Assembly: GCA_950097015.1 (NCBI GenBank)
Contig: CATNEN010000008.1
Span: forward strand, 744,001-808,000
Origin: Macrostomum hystrix
Taxonomy: Eukaryota > Platyhelminthes > Macrostomidae
DNA length: 64,000 nt
Direction: 5' to 3'
Both the position numbers and the translations under genes were made by a program. The notes beneath the pieces are model-generated. The model had not been told where the DNA came from and did not search any database. It saw nothing but the letters and a program-made list of their open reading frames with translations. Shown here one piece after another: positions 10,682 through 24,200 of this stretch (its first letter is position 1; each line of letters starts with the position of its first letter).

Positions 10682-12265
10682 ATCAGACGATTACCTGGTG
10701 GAGTCGGAAAGACTCTGTGTATGACTCCGCGACTCTGCGTCAGCTTGACAATCACTTCTAACGATGTTGATGCTCGGAAACAGAAGCAGTTAAGTTGAAG
10801 GACAAACAGCAATACCCAGTCGTTCATTCGGCCCTTAAATTGGGCTCTTTTGGATATTTTTATCTCGAATGCTAAATTAAAAGTGCATGCCATTCACTGC
10901 GTTCGATTTGATCGAAATATTCTAAATGCAGTTATTTTAAAGTCTAGAGAAATAGTGAAAATTTTGAGTTAATAATACTAACAATACTATTAGTAGTATG
11001 TTAATGATGTCTTATCGTTTAAGTTTTCAAATTTCGTTAACTTATCAATTATCCACAGAGAATGCAGAATTGTTAGCTGGTATTGATGCTGTAATAAAAT
11101 TGTCGAGTAAAGATTGACAGAACTCGCCAGTAACCCGTCCGATCTTCTGAGAATTTTGTTATTATTTGTCATTTGGCGCTAAAGTAAAAGTTCATAAAAA
11201 AAGCAGCAAGACAATTACTGTAGTTTGTGCTGTTCATTTTAATCACATTTTATTGTATTCTCAATTGCTCTATTAGTTTAGGCGAATAGCAATTGAAACA
11301 AGGAACCACTGGGCAAAGTTGTTAATCAAATATTGCCAAAATGTTATATAAATAATTTTTCTGTTTGAATTCGCGCGAAATACGTAAGTATAAAAATAGT
11401 TTTCTCTAACGCTCTAGATAAAAAATATAATCTAAAAGTAGGTTTTGAAAATGTTGATGTTTATACAAGTAGAAAGCAAATCTTTAATTTAAAATAATTA
11501 TCCTTGATTTCGGCGCGAATTCAAATTCAGCGTACAAATGAATCCCCGAATGCCCGCATAATAACAGCTAATTATAACAAAACGGCGCGTTTTTATAATT
11601 AGGAAATCGAGTAAACAGACTACGGAAAAGATGGTGCGTGTTAAAAATATTTATTCGATTGTTGAAATTTGCTTAGAGAAGAAAGCTATAACCAGAAACA
11701 AGTGCAGATTCAGATTTCTGGAATCCGAACAAGAAAATTTGAAATAAAAAAATCTATTTTCTTTTTTGATCTTCAACTAAAGACTATTTTGCATTGCAAT
11801 CTGGAACAGTCTAGTAATCTACATTAAAAAGTTGATTGAAAAAACCAATTGAAAAGCGACTTCAACTGGACTTTACAGCGCCTAGAAAAAGCAAACTAAA
11901 AAACTATAAAAACAGAAAACTAAAACAATCAGAAAACAACTGCGTTTGCAACGATCGGCAACTTACAAAGAAATAGAACACTTTTTAAACTTATAGAATC
12001 TCACGTTCAAAATGAACGTTGCTGATTCGCTGAAAACAGCCCTAATCGGGGTTGGTTGGGCGGAGGTTGGGTTGGCGGTAGACTTTTCTTACCCGCAATG
12101 TCTGCCCAAGGGAATGTACACTCAACAGGCGGAGGGAGATGGGCGTATATAGGGTAGCTTTGCTAGCCAATCAGAGCTGGGAAGAGCTTGTTGAAAAGTT
12201 GAAAAACAATAGACTATGGCTGGTTTCTCGTGTGTAGGGGGTGATAAAATCGTAATGGATTTAAT
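10682..12265. other. intergenic spacer between convergent genes
   Basis: AT-rich unique sequence between the cyclase and the 3' end of PPIP5K. I see no ORF with protein-like composition, RNA gene or element. Confidence 0.5.
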
Positions 12266-12271
12266 TTTATT
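12266..12271 (-). terminator. polyadenylation signal AATAAA of PPIP5K
   Basis: AATAAA on the minus strand, starting 14 nt after the PPIP5K stop codon (12288-12286). It implies a very short 3' UTR if used. Confidence 0.55.
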
Positions 12272-12285
12272 GATGCACCCGAAGC

Positions 12286-15200
12286 TCAATTCTCCGTCTT
12301 CAATGAGTGCCGCCTGCTGCTCCATGGAGTCTGCAGTTTGACGCGCGTGAATCTGTGCAGGAATAGCTCCAGCTGGCGCAGGGTCAACGAGTTGTGCAGC
12401 GTCTCCAGTGGGAAAATCTCCGGCACGCAGGGCGCCGTGTCCAAGCGCGACTGGCCGACTGCTTCCAGTTCGTCGTCATCCGCCAGGCTGTCTTCGGACT
12501 CTGCCGCTGCCGCCGCTGAAGCAGTAGCCGCCGCAGCGGCTGCAGCTGCCGCTTCGTCCAGCTCCGCTTCTAAACTAGTCAGCGTCAATTGTTCATTGTT
12601 GGTGTCGGACAAAGACGACTCTTGCTGTTGGTCTTGATCCTGCTGCTGCTTATGCCGAGGCGACGGAGACTTCTCGGGCGTGAGCAAATCAGCCGAATTA
12701 GACCGAGCACTTGAGTCCGGGTGAGTCTGCTGCAGCTGCGGGTCCGAGCGGCCGGACCGGATCAGATTGGTGGAGAACAGGTGCTGGGCCGAGGGCTTGG
12801 CTGCAATTCCAGGCATTTGGTTTCAGGCATTTATAAATTCTGCCCATTCCACTCATCCCTAAGCACACACGCGCACACATGTGTGTAATAAAGTAAAGTA
12901 TGAGCTAATTTGCGCCTATTTTACTTTAGTACGGATTCGAGCTCGGGTACCTTGGTGGGAGATTTGGATTCGTCAGAGCGGCCACCCAGTCCCAATTATT
13001 TTTCTTCTTTGTCTCTTTTTAAAATAATTCATTACACCTGCCCCAATTGGGCCAGATGTGCAGCCGACAGCACAGCCGCAGCTATTGCGCGGCGCATCTG
13101 AAGGCTGCGTTCGGCTCTTCAGTCCATGGACTGGGGAGGACGCCACAATCACCCTCAATTAACCCAGCTAACGCAGGTAGCCATTTAACAGCTGGGTCAA
13201 CTGAAGCAATGCAGAGCTAATTGTCTTGCTAGAAGACATAAATTGTTCCAGTGGAGTCCGGAATCGAACCCTCGAACTTCAAGTCGTGAGTCCGAGGCTA
13301 AAACCTCCCATTCTAAAAGCAGCATAGAGAGCAGAGTCGACCCGGACCCACCCGGCATCAGAGCCTTGAAGTTGATGCAGCCAAAGATTCTGCGAAAGTC
13401 CTGCGAGCCGTGATAAGTGTCGTAGGCGCTGGGCCCGACTGGGCCGGCCGCGTCAAACTGTTCGGCGCACTCTGCCGGAGTCTCGCAGCCGCTGCGATGA
13501 TCGGCGGTGGTCGACGCCTCCGACCAGGAGTTCTGGCGCGGCCGGCTGGCCAGATCTGAGTCGCCTGGCAGTGAGAAGAGGGTGAGACGGAGAGGGTGAG
13601 GTGTGTGTGTGTGTGAGTGTGTGTGAGTGTGTGTGTGAGTGTGTGGGAGAGTGCGTGTGTGAGTGTGTGGGAGAGTGTGTGGGAGAGTGTGTGGGAGTGT
13701 GTGGGAGAGTGTGTGGGAGAGTGTGAATGGAGAGGGTGGGATATAGAGGCTGATGTAGGGGGCAGGCGAAACGGCACTGTCCCGCTTTCCTCACCTGAGT
13801 GTTTCGCTGTCTTGGTGCCGCCGCGTCGCCTGCCAGACGTTGAGCGGTCGCGGTCGATCTGCCGCCGTGGGCTGTCCTGGCTGCTGCCGCTGCCTTCCAT
13901 GCGGCTTGTCGGCGTGGCAGCTTCTCCGTCGCCTCCGCCGCCGATGCCGGCTTCGACAGCCGCCGTCGTTGACGCTGGCGCCGGAGACGACGATGGCTGC
14001 TGACGCTGCTCAAAAGACGCTGACGTAGACGCACCAGCCGACGCCGACGATGACGAAGGTGGCAGCGACATCTCGAAGCGCCCAACCATCTGCAGAGGCG
14101 CTGAGTTTGTTGCCGCTGTTGGCAGCGCAGCCGATGACGACGATTTCGACGGCGTGGTGGCCGCGGAGGCGTCGGATTGGCCGCCAGCTGGGGACGGCGC
14201 GTCTGTAAAGGTGGCGCTGCGTGGTGTGGAACAGACGCTGTGGTCCGTGTCCGACTCGCTGGGTACCTGGGATGGCGGGGGCAGAGCACAATCGCATATT
14301 CGGTCTGTCACTCATCAGTGAGATCTGTCAACCTAATCAATCCTTATTTATTTAGCCTTCAAGTCTGGTCTTCAAGTCTTCGGCCAGTCACTCTCCCCGA
14401 GTCTGTCACTATCCCCGAGTCTGTCACTCTCCCCGAGTCTGTCACTCTCCCCGAGTCTTTCACTCTCCCCGAGTCCGTCACTCCCCGAGTCTTTCACTAT
14501 CACCGTGTCTCCTACTTAAGTGTGTCAGTCTCCGGAAAGCAAAATCGACTGCTTTTCATATTCTCACCTGAGAATTTCCAGCACTGGTCTGAGTTTTTCC
14601 GCCGCGTTTTCCGCCGCCGCTTCCGTGAGCGCTGCCTGACTTCGGTCGAAATCCACCGCCGAATTTTCCGCTGCCGCTAAGATTTAAGGGTGGCGGCGGC
14701 TGATGCTGATGCTGATGCTGATGATGATGATGATTCTGATGCAGATGCTGAAGATGCTGATGCTGATACTGCGGCAAAGGCTCGGGATTGACTGAGCCAG
14801 GTGAGAAGTGCAGCTCAACGTGGAACCGATTCTCAGAGCCGAGCTCCTGCTGGGGATTCTCATAGATCATGAAGACAATCTGGGTGAGGTAGTTGAGTTC
14901 CGGCACTGAGTCGCAGTACTCCATGGCGCGGGCCCATTGCGAATCCTTAGCCGGATCGATGAGGCCGCCAAATCTGAGCACGGTGAGCAGCGAGTGGATG
15001 TGCGACTCCGAGGTGAAGTACAGGCGGGTGCGAACGAATCTTTCGGGCGACGAAACGTCCAGAGAGTAACTGAAGTAAGGAAAGTAAGTGAATGGGGTGA
15101 GGCGGTGAATGCTTTGTGCCGCAGCCACAGAACGTGGCTTTTCATGCCTTACAAAAGAGCAAAACTGGCTGGCAATTTTTAATTCAAGCTTTCACGGGCG

Positions 15201-18200
15201 GAGAAGAACGAAGCTTGGAGATGAAATATAACGATTCCTACAGGAACCTCTACTGTGTACTCTGCGCATGCTAGCTTTTATATTTCATCAGGAAGGGAGA
15301 GCATTACAAACATAGGACACATTGTAAACTAAATTACATTCCTAAATCTTTAAAAGTGCGCAAATTAAAAGACATTTCGTTTTAAAAAATGCACTAAATT
15401 CACAGCAGATACGTGATCATTAATAAACCCAGTTAATTTGGAGATAATAGCTAGTGGGAACAAAGACTCAGTCCGACTGACTAAAATTATATATAAATGA
15501 GAACAAAGATTTATTTGCTGGACTGACAAAGATTGGATATCACTGGGAACAAAGACTCAATTGAAGGACTGACAAAGATTGGATATCACTGGGAACAAAG
15601 ACTCAATTGAAGGACTGAAAAGATTGGATATCACTGGGAACAAAGACTCAATTGTAGGACTGACAAAGATCGGATATCACTGGAACAAAGACTCAATCGG
15701 CAGACATACAAATTTGGGTGTCAATCAAAACAAAGACCTCAGTGTCAGACTGACGAAGCTGTAGCTTGTGGGAACAAAGAGTTGTGAATCTGACACAACT
15801 TAGTCGTGTATTAAAAATACAGTTAAATGCAATTAATATAATAAATAGTATTTTAGCGCGGATCAAAACACTCAAAAACTGAATTCTTCTCTTCCAAAAA
15901 GACGCATCAATCAATCAACACAGCATGACAGCAATTTTTCGTAAAACTAACACCTTGCAGAAGCGAATTAATTATCTCTGTAATCTACTTACGATAAGTA
16001 GTCTAACTCATCTGGGGTCATCAGGTCTTCTGACATACTGTAAATTTGAGAAGTTGTCGGTCAAATGCTATCGGCTATTGAGCATTGCATAATTATTCTC
16101 TCCTTATCTCTCTCAAAATAAAAAGCAAATTCCGCCATGCTACAAACAGACTTCAACATCTCTAACACTTTACAAACGAAGACCAAATCTCACCCTCTCA
16201 AGAGATCAACTTCAAAATCTCACCCTCTCAAGACATCAACTTCAAAATCTCACCCTCTCAAGAGACCAACTTCGAAATCTCATACTCTCAAGAGACCAAC
16301 TTCGAAATCTCATACTCTCAAGAGATCAACTTCAAAATCTCATACTCTCAAGAGATCAACTTCAAGATCTCATACTCTCAAGAGATCAACTTCAAAATCT
16401 CACCCTCTCAAGAGATCAACTTCAAAATCTCATACTCTCAAGAGATCAACTTCAAAATCTCATACTCTCAAGAGATCAACTTCAAAATCTCACCCTCTCA
16501 AGAGATCAACTTCAAAATCTCATACTCTCAAGAGATCAACTTCAAAATCTCATACTCTCAAGAGATCAACTTCGAAATCTCAAACTCTCAAGAGATCAAC
16601 TTCGAAATCTCAACTCTCAAGAGACCAACTTCAAAATCTCATACTCTCAAGAGATCAACTTCAAAATCTCACCCTCTCAAGAGATCAACTTCAAAATCTC
16701 ATACTCTCAAGAGATCAACTTCAAGATCTCATACTCTCAAGAGATCAACTGCAAAATCTCATACTCTCAAGAGATCAACTGCAAAATCTCAAACTCTCAA
16801 GAGATCAACTTCAAAATCTCACCCTCTCAAGAGATCAACTTTAAAATCTCAAACTCTCAAGAGATCAACTGCAAAATCTCATACTCTCAAGAGATCAACT
16901 GCAAAATCTCAAACTCTCAAGAGATCAACTTCAAAATCTCATACTCTCAAGAGATCAACTTCAAAATCTCATACTCTCAAGAGATCAACTTCAAAATCTC
17001 ATACTCTCAAGAGATCAACTTCGAAATCTCAACTCTCAAGAGATCAACTTCAAAATCTCATACTCTCAAGAGATCAACTTCGAAATCTCATACTCTCAAG
17101 AGATCAACTTCAAAATCTCATACTCTCAAGAGATCAACTTCAAAATCTCACCCTCTCAAGACATCAACTTCAAAATCTCACCCTCTCAAGAGATCAACTT
17201 CGAAATCTCATACTCTCAAGAGATCAACTTCAAAATCTCATACTCTCAAGAGATCAACTTCAAAATCTCATACTCTCAAGAGATCAACTTCAAAATCTCA
17301 TACTCTCAAGAGATCAACTTCAAAATCTCATACTCTCAAGAGATCAACTTCAAAATCTCATACTCTCAAGAGATCAACTTCAAAATCTCATACTCTCAAG
17401 AGATCAACTTCAAAATCTCATACTCTCAAGAAATAAACTTCGAAATCTTAAACTCTCAAGAAATAAACTTCTAAATCTCATACTCTCAAGAGATCAACTT
17501 GAAAATCTCATACTCTCGAGAGATCAACTTCAAAATCTCATACTCTGAAGAGATCAACTTCGAAATCTCAAACTCTCAAGAGATCAACTTCAAAATCTCA
17601 TACTCTCAAGAGATCAACTACAAAATCTCATACTCTCGAGAGATCTACTACAAAATCTCATACTCTCAAGAGATCAACTTCAAAATCTCATACTCTCAAG
17701 AGATCAACTTCAAAATCTCATACTCTCGAGAGATCTACTACAAAATCTCATACTCTCATTGTCTAAAATGTCAAATTGAGAGAATCCAGGAAAGATCAAC
17801 TGGCAGCAGCATGAGTTAGCATCCAGATTGAAAGCTGGGACTCACGCGGTATTCAGCCGGGTACTGCAGCAGTCGTCCACATCAAGGATGCTAGTGTACT
17901 GCGTATCAGCCAGAATCTTCTTTAACAGCGGAGTGCAGATTCTCTGAGCAATGACCAGCTTCTCATCCCGGGTGATGCCGTACTCGCTAGGCACAACAAT
18001 GTCGGCCATGCTCCGGGCCATCAAGTACAGTCTCCAGGCGTCATCTAGATCCTGCAGCACCCGGTCGTTGTGCATCAAATCGTATTTGATATTATCGTAG
18101 ATGTCTGGCACCTTTGAGAATACGAATTGGCCGTTATTGTTGCCCAGGCGGAAGTCTTTGACCAGTTTGCGCCACCTCTGCAGCGCCATATCCCAGGTCT

Positions 18201-21200
18201 CGTCGTGGTACAACTGCTGGCTAGCCCAGTAGGGGTCTTTGGCTCGCTTCTCCAGGCGATCGCAGATGGCGTGCATGCAGGCGTGCATCTTGCAGCAGGT
18301 GCGAGCCGGGTTCCCAATCTGGTACATGGCCTGCAGCAGTGAGGCTGTGCGGTCCGGGGCCAGCTGCTTGGCGTCCGACTCCGTCCAGCACCGGTCGACC
18401 TCCAGGGAGGCCTGCGTGGCGACGAATCAGAGAGTGATTTTTATGCGGACTTTATCAATCAATCAACAAAATAGAAATACTACGGAGTATTTCAGCTTCA
18501 ATCACAGTCAATAGTTATAGCCGTGACATAACATGATGAAATTTAGTGAGCAGAAAAATTAGGATTAGTAAAATATTAATTAGAGCATAGGACTTCCGAC
18601 TGAGAGGTCAGGAGTTCGATGCCCAGATAGAGTGAAAACAATTTGTGTGCTTGTCCTTGTCTATTTTTTAATGCAGAGGATTAGTCTGTGGTTATTAATT
18701 TACTGAAGTAAATAGTAAGGGATTAGGAAGATGGGACTTGATAGGCTAATTAAAATTAATCGATCACACCTGCCACGATTAGGGCCAGATGTGCAGCCGA
18801 CAGCACAGCCGCAGCTATTGTGCGGCGCATCTGAAGGCTGCGTACGGCTGTTCAGTCCATGGACTGGGGGGGACGCCACACGCACCCCAATTACTCCACC
18901 TAATGGCGGTACCCATCTAACAGCTGGGTGAACTGAAGTAAGTGCAGAGTTAGTGTCTTGCTAAAGGACACAAATTGTTCCAGTGGAGTCGGGAATCGAA
19001 CCCCCGACGTTAAAGTCGCGAGTCAGACACTCTAACAACTAGGCTACAACCCCTCGCAACCCCTGCCAAATTAGATTGCCAAAATCAGTCTCACCTTGAT
19101 TTTCTCCTTCACCACCGCCATGTACTGCGTGGCGTCATTGTCAGAGTCCAATAGGCCATTGGTGTGGGCCGACTTCACCATCTGGACCAATATGGGCGTC
19201 AGCGGACCCTCTAGGTCCAAGAAGCCCTTGGCGAAGGCGGCCGCCGTTGTCTGTACCCGACCTTCAGTCGCTGGCGTAGATTTTCAAATCGTGCCGATAG
19301 GTGGAGTGCAGCCGCAGCAGGCCCAGGCCGTCCTTCTGCGAGTAGCTCTCGCCGCCCGGGTAGATCACCCTGCGCCGCGAGTGGGGAGGGGACGGCGCTG
19401 AGATCGGACTGGACAAGTTAGAGCAATGGCACCACTAACTGGAATATGAGCTCCAAGGGGTGAGGGGGCAGGAGATGGGAGAAGGGAAGAAAGGGGAAAT
19501 GGGAAGAGGGGAGAAGGGAAAAAAGGGGAGAAGGGAAGAGGGAGAATGGAAGAAAGGGGAGAAGGGAAGAGAGGGAAGAAGGGAAGAGCGGAAAGAAGGG
19601 AAGAGCGGGAAGAAGGGAAGAGCGGGAAGAAGGGAAGAAAGGGGAGAAGGGAAAAAAGGGGAGAATGGAAGAAAGGGGAAATGGGAAGAGGGGAGAAGGG
19701 AAAAAAGGGGAGAAGGGAAGAGGGAGAATGGAAGAAAGGGGAGAAGGGAAGAGAGGGAGAAGGGAAGAAAGGGGAGAAGGGAAGAGAGGGAGAATGGAAG
19801 AAAGGGGAGAAGGGAAGAGAGGGGAGAAGGGAAGAGAGGGGAGAAGGGAAGAGAGGGAAGAAGGGAAGAGAACAGCGTAGAAGAGAAGGAAGGGGGAAAA
19901 TGAAGAAAAGAGGAGAATCTTCTCCATTTTCCTCTAATCAGGTGAACAGAGACAAAGAAAAAAAACAGTTTTTTCTAAAGTTAAGAATCGAGCTATCGAC
20001 CTCTCGCTTAGAATTCCGAAGTTCCAACCACTGAGATTCAAGCTCCCCAGACAAAAACAGAGACAATAAATTAACTGTACAATGAAAATTACAAAAAAGT
20101 TGCGACATTGCAACATTACATTGATCAGGGTAGGTACACAAAAAACTCCTTTAACCCTCACCTGAACGCCCTGCCGAGCTTCTCCGCCTGAGAGCGACCT
20201 TCGTCCGTGAGTTCTCCGCCCCACTTAAGCACAAGCAGCAGGTGGCCGGTGTCCCTAGAGGCCGGCTCAGGCGGGTCTGTCATCGATTCGTGGCCCTTCT
20301 TTGGCGTGAACTTTAGCTGCGCTTTCCGGTTGATTCCGCTGAAGTGGCCGTACATCTCCAGAACCTGCCTGACCTGCTTCAGCTTGATGCGATTCTCCTT
20401 GATGCCGTGGTGATGAGGACTCTCAGCGATTACCTGCAGCAGGTCGCGAACCACGTTTAGCAGGTCCTGCATCACCGTCGGCTTTTTCAGCTTGGCCTCA
20501 GTGGGTGTCACTCGGTGACGGTTGAATAGGCTAAAAAATTGGCCGTGGAACACCTCCACCTTCACCTGCAATCGAAGCCGTCAAAAACAGAGGCAGAGAA
20601 GTGTTAAAGTTACTCTTGCAACTTTAAGCTCTAACGTCCATCTCTCAAATCAAATGCGCTACTTTTAGGCTTTTCACACTTACACAGCGAGAGTCTGTCA
20701 GTTTTTCATACCCTTGAAACACCCGCCTCCTCAATTTTGTGCCAGCCAGCCAGTCAGTTTTTCACACTCTAGAAACACCCGCCTCCTCAATTTTGTGCCA
20801 GCCAGCCAGTCAGTTTTTCACACCCTCGAAACACCCGCCTCCTCAATTTTGTGCCTGCCACAGTCAGTTTTTCACACTCTAGAAACACCCGCCTCCTCAA
20901 TTTTGTGCCTGCCACAGTCAGTTTTTCACACCCTCGAAACACCCGCCTCCTCAATTTTGTGCCTGCCACAGTCAGTTTTTCACACTCTAGAAACACCCGC
21001 CTCCTCAATTTTGTGCCTGCCACAGTCAGTTTTTCACACCCTCGAAACACCCGCCTCCTCAATCCTGCGCCAACCAGTTAGTTTTTCACACCTTTGCAAC
21101 ATCCACCCCCCAATCCCGGGCGACTTTAAGTCACTTCACACCCGAGGAGCAAAAATATAGTTTACCTTTTGCTTCGGCGTCCTGTCTCCGTGTCGAATAA

Positions 21201-24200
21201 CGGCGATAACGCACCGCAATTCCATTACGGTGCCAAACGTGGTTCTTATCAGCGGCGGCTTATCCATCTTCGGGTAGTTAATAGAGAGAGATAGCGAAGG
21301 CGCTATAGCCGAAGTGACCATAACGCCTAGCATGAAGGCGCAATCGTCGTAGTACTTCTTTGAGCTTTTGACGAAACTGAATCCATTAACATCGCACACA
21401 TAAGAGACACCGTTGGCTCTGAGCAAATCAAAGCCGCACACATTCTGATTAAAAGCTTCCACAACCTTCTTGGCTATGATTTTTTCCTTGGCGGACAGGA
21501 TGATTGGGTAGCGCATCTCCTTGCCCTCCGGATCGCGCTCGACTTTGCCGTCCAGAGCCGGCGATTTGCGCGCTTCAGCGTGGGCGTAGTCCTTGCCGAT
21601 GGCGTACACCTGCGGGGCGACATAGCTCATGCTAGAGACTATTGACTTTAGACCATAGACCTTAGACCATAGAACTTAGACCATACGTACACCATACATC
21701 ATAGACTATAAACCATGACCATAGGCTTTTCTCACAATATTTTCTTAACCTAACTTTTAAGCCTTATCTAGCGAGATCCAGTATTTCTCGCACTTCTCTG
21801 TTAAATAAGTTCTCATGACATTTATTTCCTGTATATTTTTTTGAAAAAGCAAGATAAGATCAAATCAGAGCTAAAGAAAATGACAGCCGAAACCTGAACT
21901 AACCAGATCTCTGAATTTCAAGGCCATATTGTTAGCGGAAACAGCGATTCAAAGCCATGACCTTTTATTTAAGGTCAGAGAACTGAAGCTAATTAAATGT
22001 CATTTTATGAAACTTGAGCATTTCATAGCATTATAAGAAGGAGATCAGAGAATTTTGAGAAGGGGATCGGAACATTATGGGGGGCCATAAGGGGCCATAT
22101 TAAGGGGGCCAGAGCATTATCAGAAAGGCATCAGTGCATTATGAGAAGGGATCAGAAAATAATGAGAAGGGGATCAGTGCACTATGAGAAGGGATCAGTG
22201 AATTATGAGAAGGGATCATGGAGCATTATGAGAAGGGGATCATAGGAGCATTATGAGAAGGGGATCATGGAGCATTATGAGAAGGGGATCATGGAGCATT
22301 ATGAGAAGGGGATCATGGAGCATTATGAGAAGGGGATCATGGAGCAATATAAGAAGGGAATACAGAGCATTATGAGAAAGACCAGAGCAATTAGAGAAGG
22401 GATCAGAGTGAAAAACAATGCGGTAGCCAACCTTAACATCCGTTCCATCGGTAGGCATGAAGTCCTCGTACACGTAGCTGCCATGGTTGCGCACCCGACT
22501 ATCGCTGTGGTAGGTGCTGCTTCTGTCGCCGATTTTTCGAAACAGCCTCACGGAGCCGCCGCCGGCGGAGCTGGGGAAATAAATATGGATGTTGTGGTCC
22601 TCGGCGTCTAGCGGCTTCTCCACGAACGGCTTCTGGAAGTTGACGCCGTTGACACAGATGCTGTCGTCCTGTTCAACAAGGCCCGGGATGCCAGACGATG
22701 AATCGTCGGCATCCGACGACCAACTGAAGACTGCGTGCCGAACAACGGGAATGTCGCGCTCCTGAAGTACACGGTAGACCTTCTGCCGGTCCATTAGGGT
22801 GTACTGGGACCGCAGATCGTTCACTAGATAGGGCTTGTGCAGATCGGCGTATCTGCAGACATTTTGGTGGACAGGATGGAATGAGGTGAGAGACAAGTTC
22901 TTGTGACTCTAAGTGAAGGAAAAGTCTGGGGAGTGAGGTGTTAAGGTCAGTGGTGTGAGGTGTTAAGGTCAGGAGTGTGAGGTGCTAAGGTCAGGGGTGT
23001 GAGGTGCTAAGGTCAGGGGTGTGAGGTGCTAAGGTCAGGGGTGTGAGGTGCTAAGGTCAGGGGTGTGAGGTGCTAAGGTCAGGGGTGTGAGGTGCTAAGG
23101 CCAGTGGTGTGAGGTGCTAAGGTCAGGGGTGTGAGGTGCTAAGGTCAGGGGTGTAAGGTGTTAAGGTCAGTGGTGTGAGGTGTTAAGGTCAGGGGTGTGA
23201 GGTGTTAAGGTCAGGGGTGTGAGGTGTTAAGGTCAGTGGTGTGAGGTGTTAAGGTCAGGGGTGTGAGGTGTTAAGATCAGGGGTGTGAGGTGCTAAGGTC
23301 AGTGGTGTGAGGTGCTAAGGTCAGTGGTGTGAGGTGTTAAGGTCAGTGGTGTGAGGTGTTAAGGTCAGGGGTGTGAGGTGCTAAGGTCAGGGGTGTGAGG
23401 TGTTAAGGTCAGGGGTGTGAGGTGTTAAGGTCAGGGGTGTGAGGTGCTAAGGTCAGGGGTGTGAGGTGCTAAGGTCAGTGGTGTGAGGTGTTAAGGTCAG
23501 TGGTGTGAGGTGTTAAGGTCAGTGGTGTGAGGTGTTAAGGTCAGTGGTGTGAGGTGTTAAGGTCAGTGGTGTGAGGTGTTAAGGTCAGTGGTGTGAGGTG
23601 TTAAGGTCAGTGGTGTGAGGTGCTAAGGTCAGTGGTGTGAGGTGTTAAGGTCAGTGGTGTGAGGTGTTAAGGTCAGTGGTGTGAGGTGCTAAGGTCAGGG
23701 GTGTGAGGTGTTAAGGTCAGGGGTGTGAGGTGTTAAGGTCAGGAGTGTGAGGTGCTAAGGTCAGGGGTGTGAGGTGCTAAGGTCAGTGGTGTGAGGTGTT
23801 AAGGTCAGTGGTGTGAGGTGCTAAGGTCAGGGGTGTGAGGTGTTAAGGTCAGGGGTGTGAGGTGTTAAGGTCAGGAGTGTGAGGTGCTAAGGTCAGGGGT
23901 GTGAGGTGTTAAGGTCAGGGGTGTGAGGTGCTAAGGTCAGGGGTGTGAGGTGTTAAGGTCAGTGGTGTGAGGTGCTAAGGTCAGGGGTGTGAGGTGTTAA
24001 GGTCAGGGGTGTGAGGTGTTAAGGTCAGGAGTGTGAGGTGCTAAGGTCAGGGGTGTGAGGTGTTAAGGTCAGGGGTGTGAGGTGCTAAGGTCAGGGGTGT
24101 GAGGTGTTAAGGTCAGGGGTGTGAGGTGTTAAGGTCAGGAGTGTGAGGTGCTAAGGTCAGTGGTGTGAGGTGTTAAGGTCAGTGGTGTGAGGTGTTAAGG

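Noticed and set aside
13358-14311. 317-codon uninterrupted minus-strand ORF
   Set aside because: It reads through a GT-rich intron (13565-13794). Phase and downstream sequence support two exons joined at 13795 and 13564 in a different frame.
16137-17819. Long ORFs through the 30-bp array (up to 235 codons)
   Set aside because: They come from a unit length divisible by three without stops; frame shifts occur where units lose a base, and the array is intronic in PPIP5K.
19418-20034. Lys/Glu/Gly-rich and Ser/Pro-rich ORFs over the purine tract
   Set aside because: Low-complexity translation of an intronic purine repeat.
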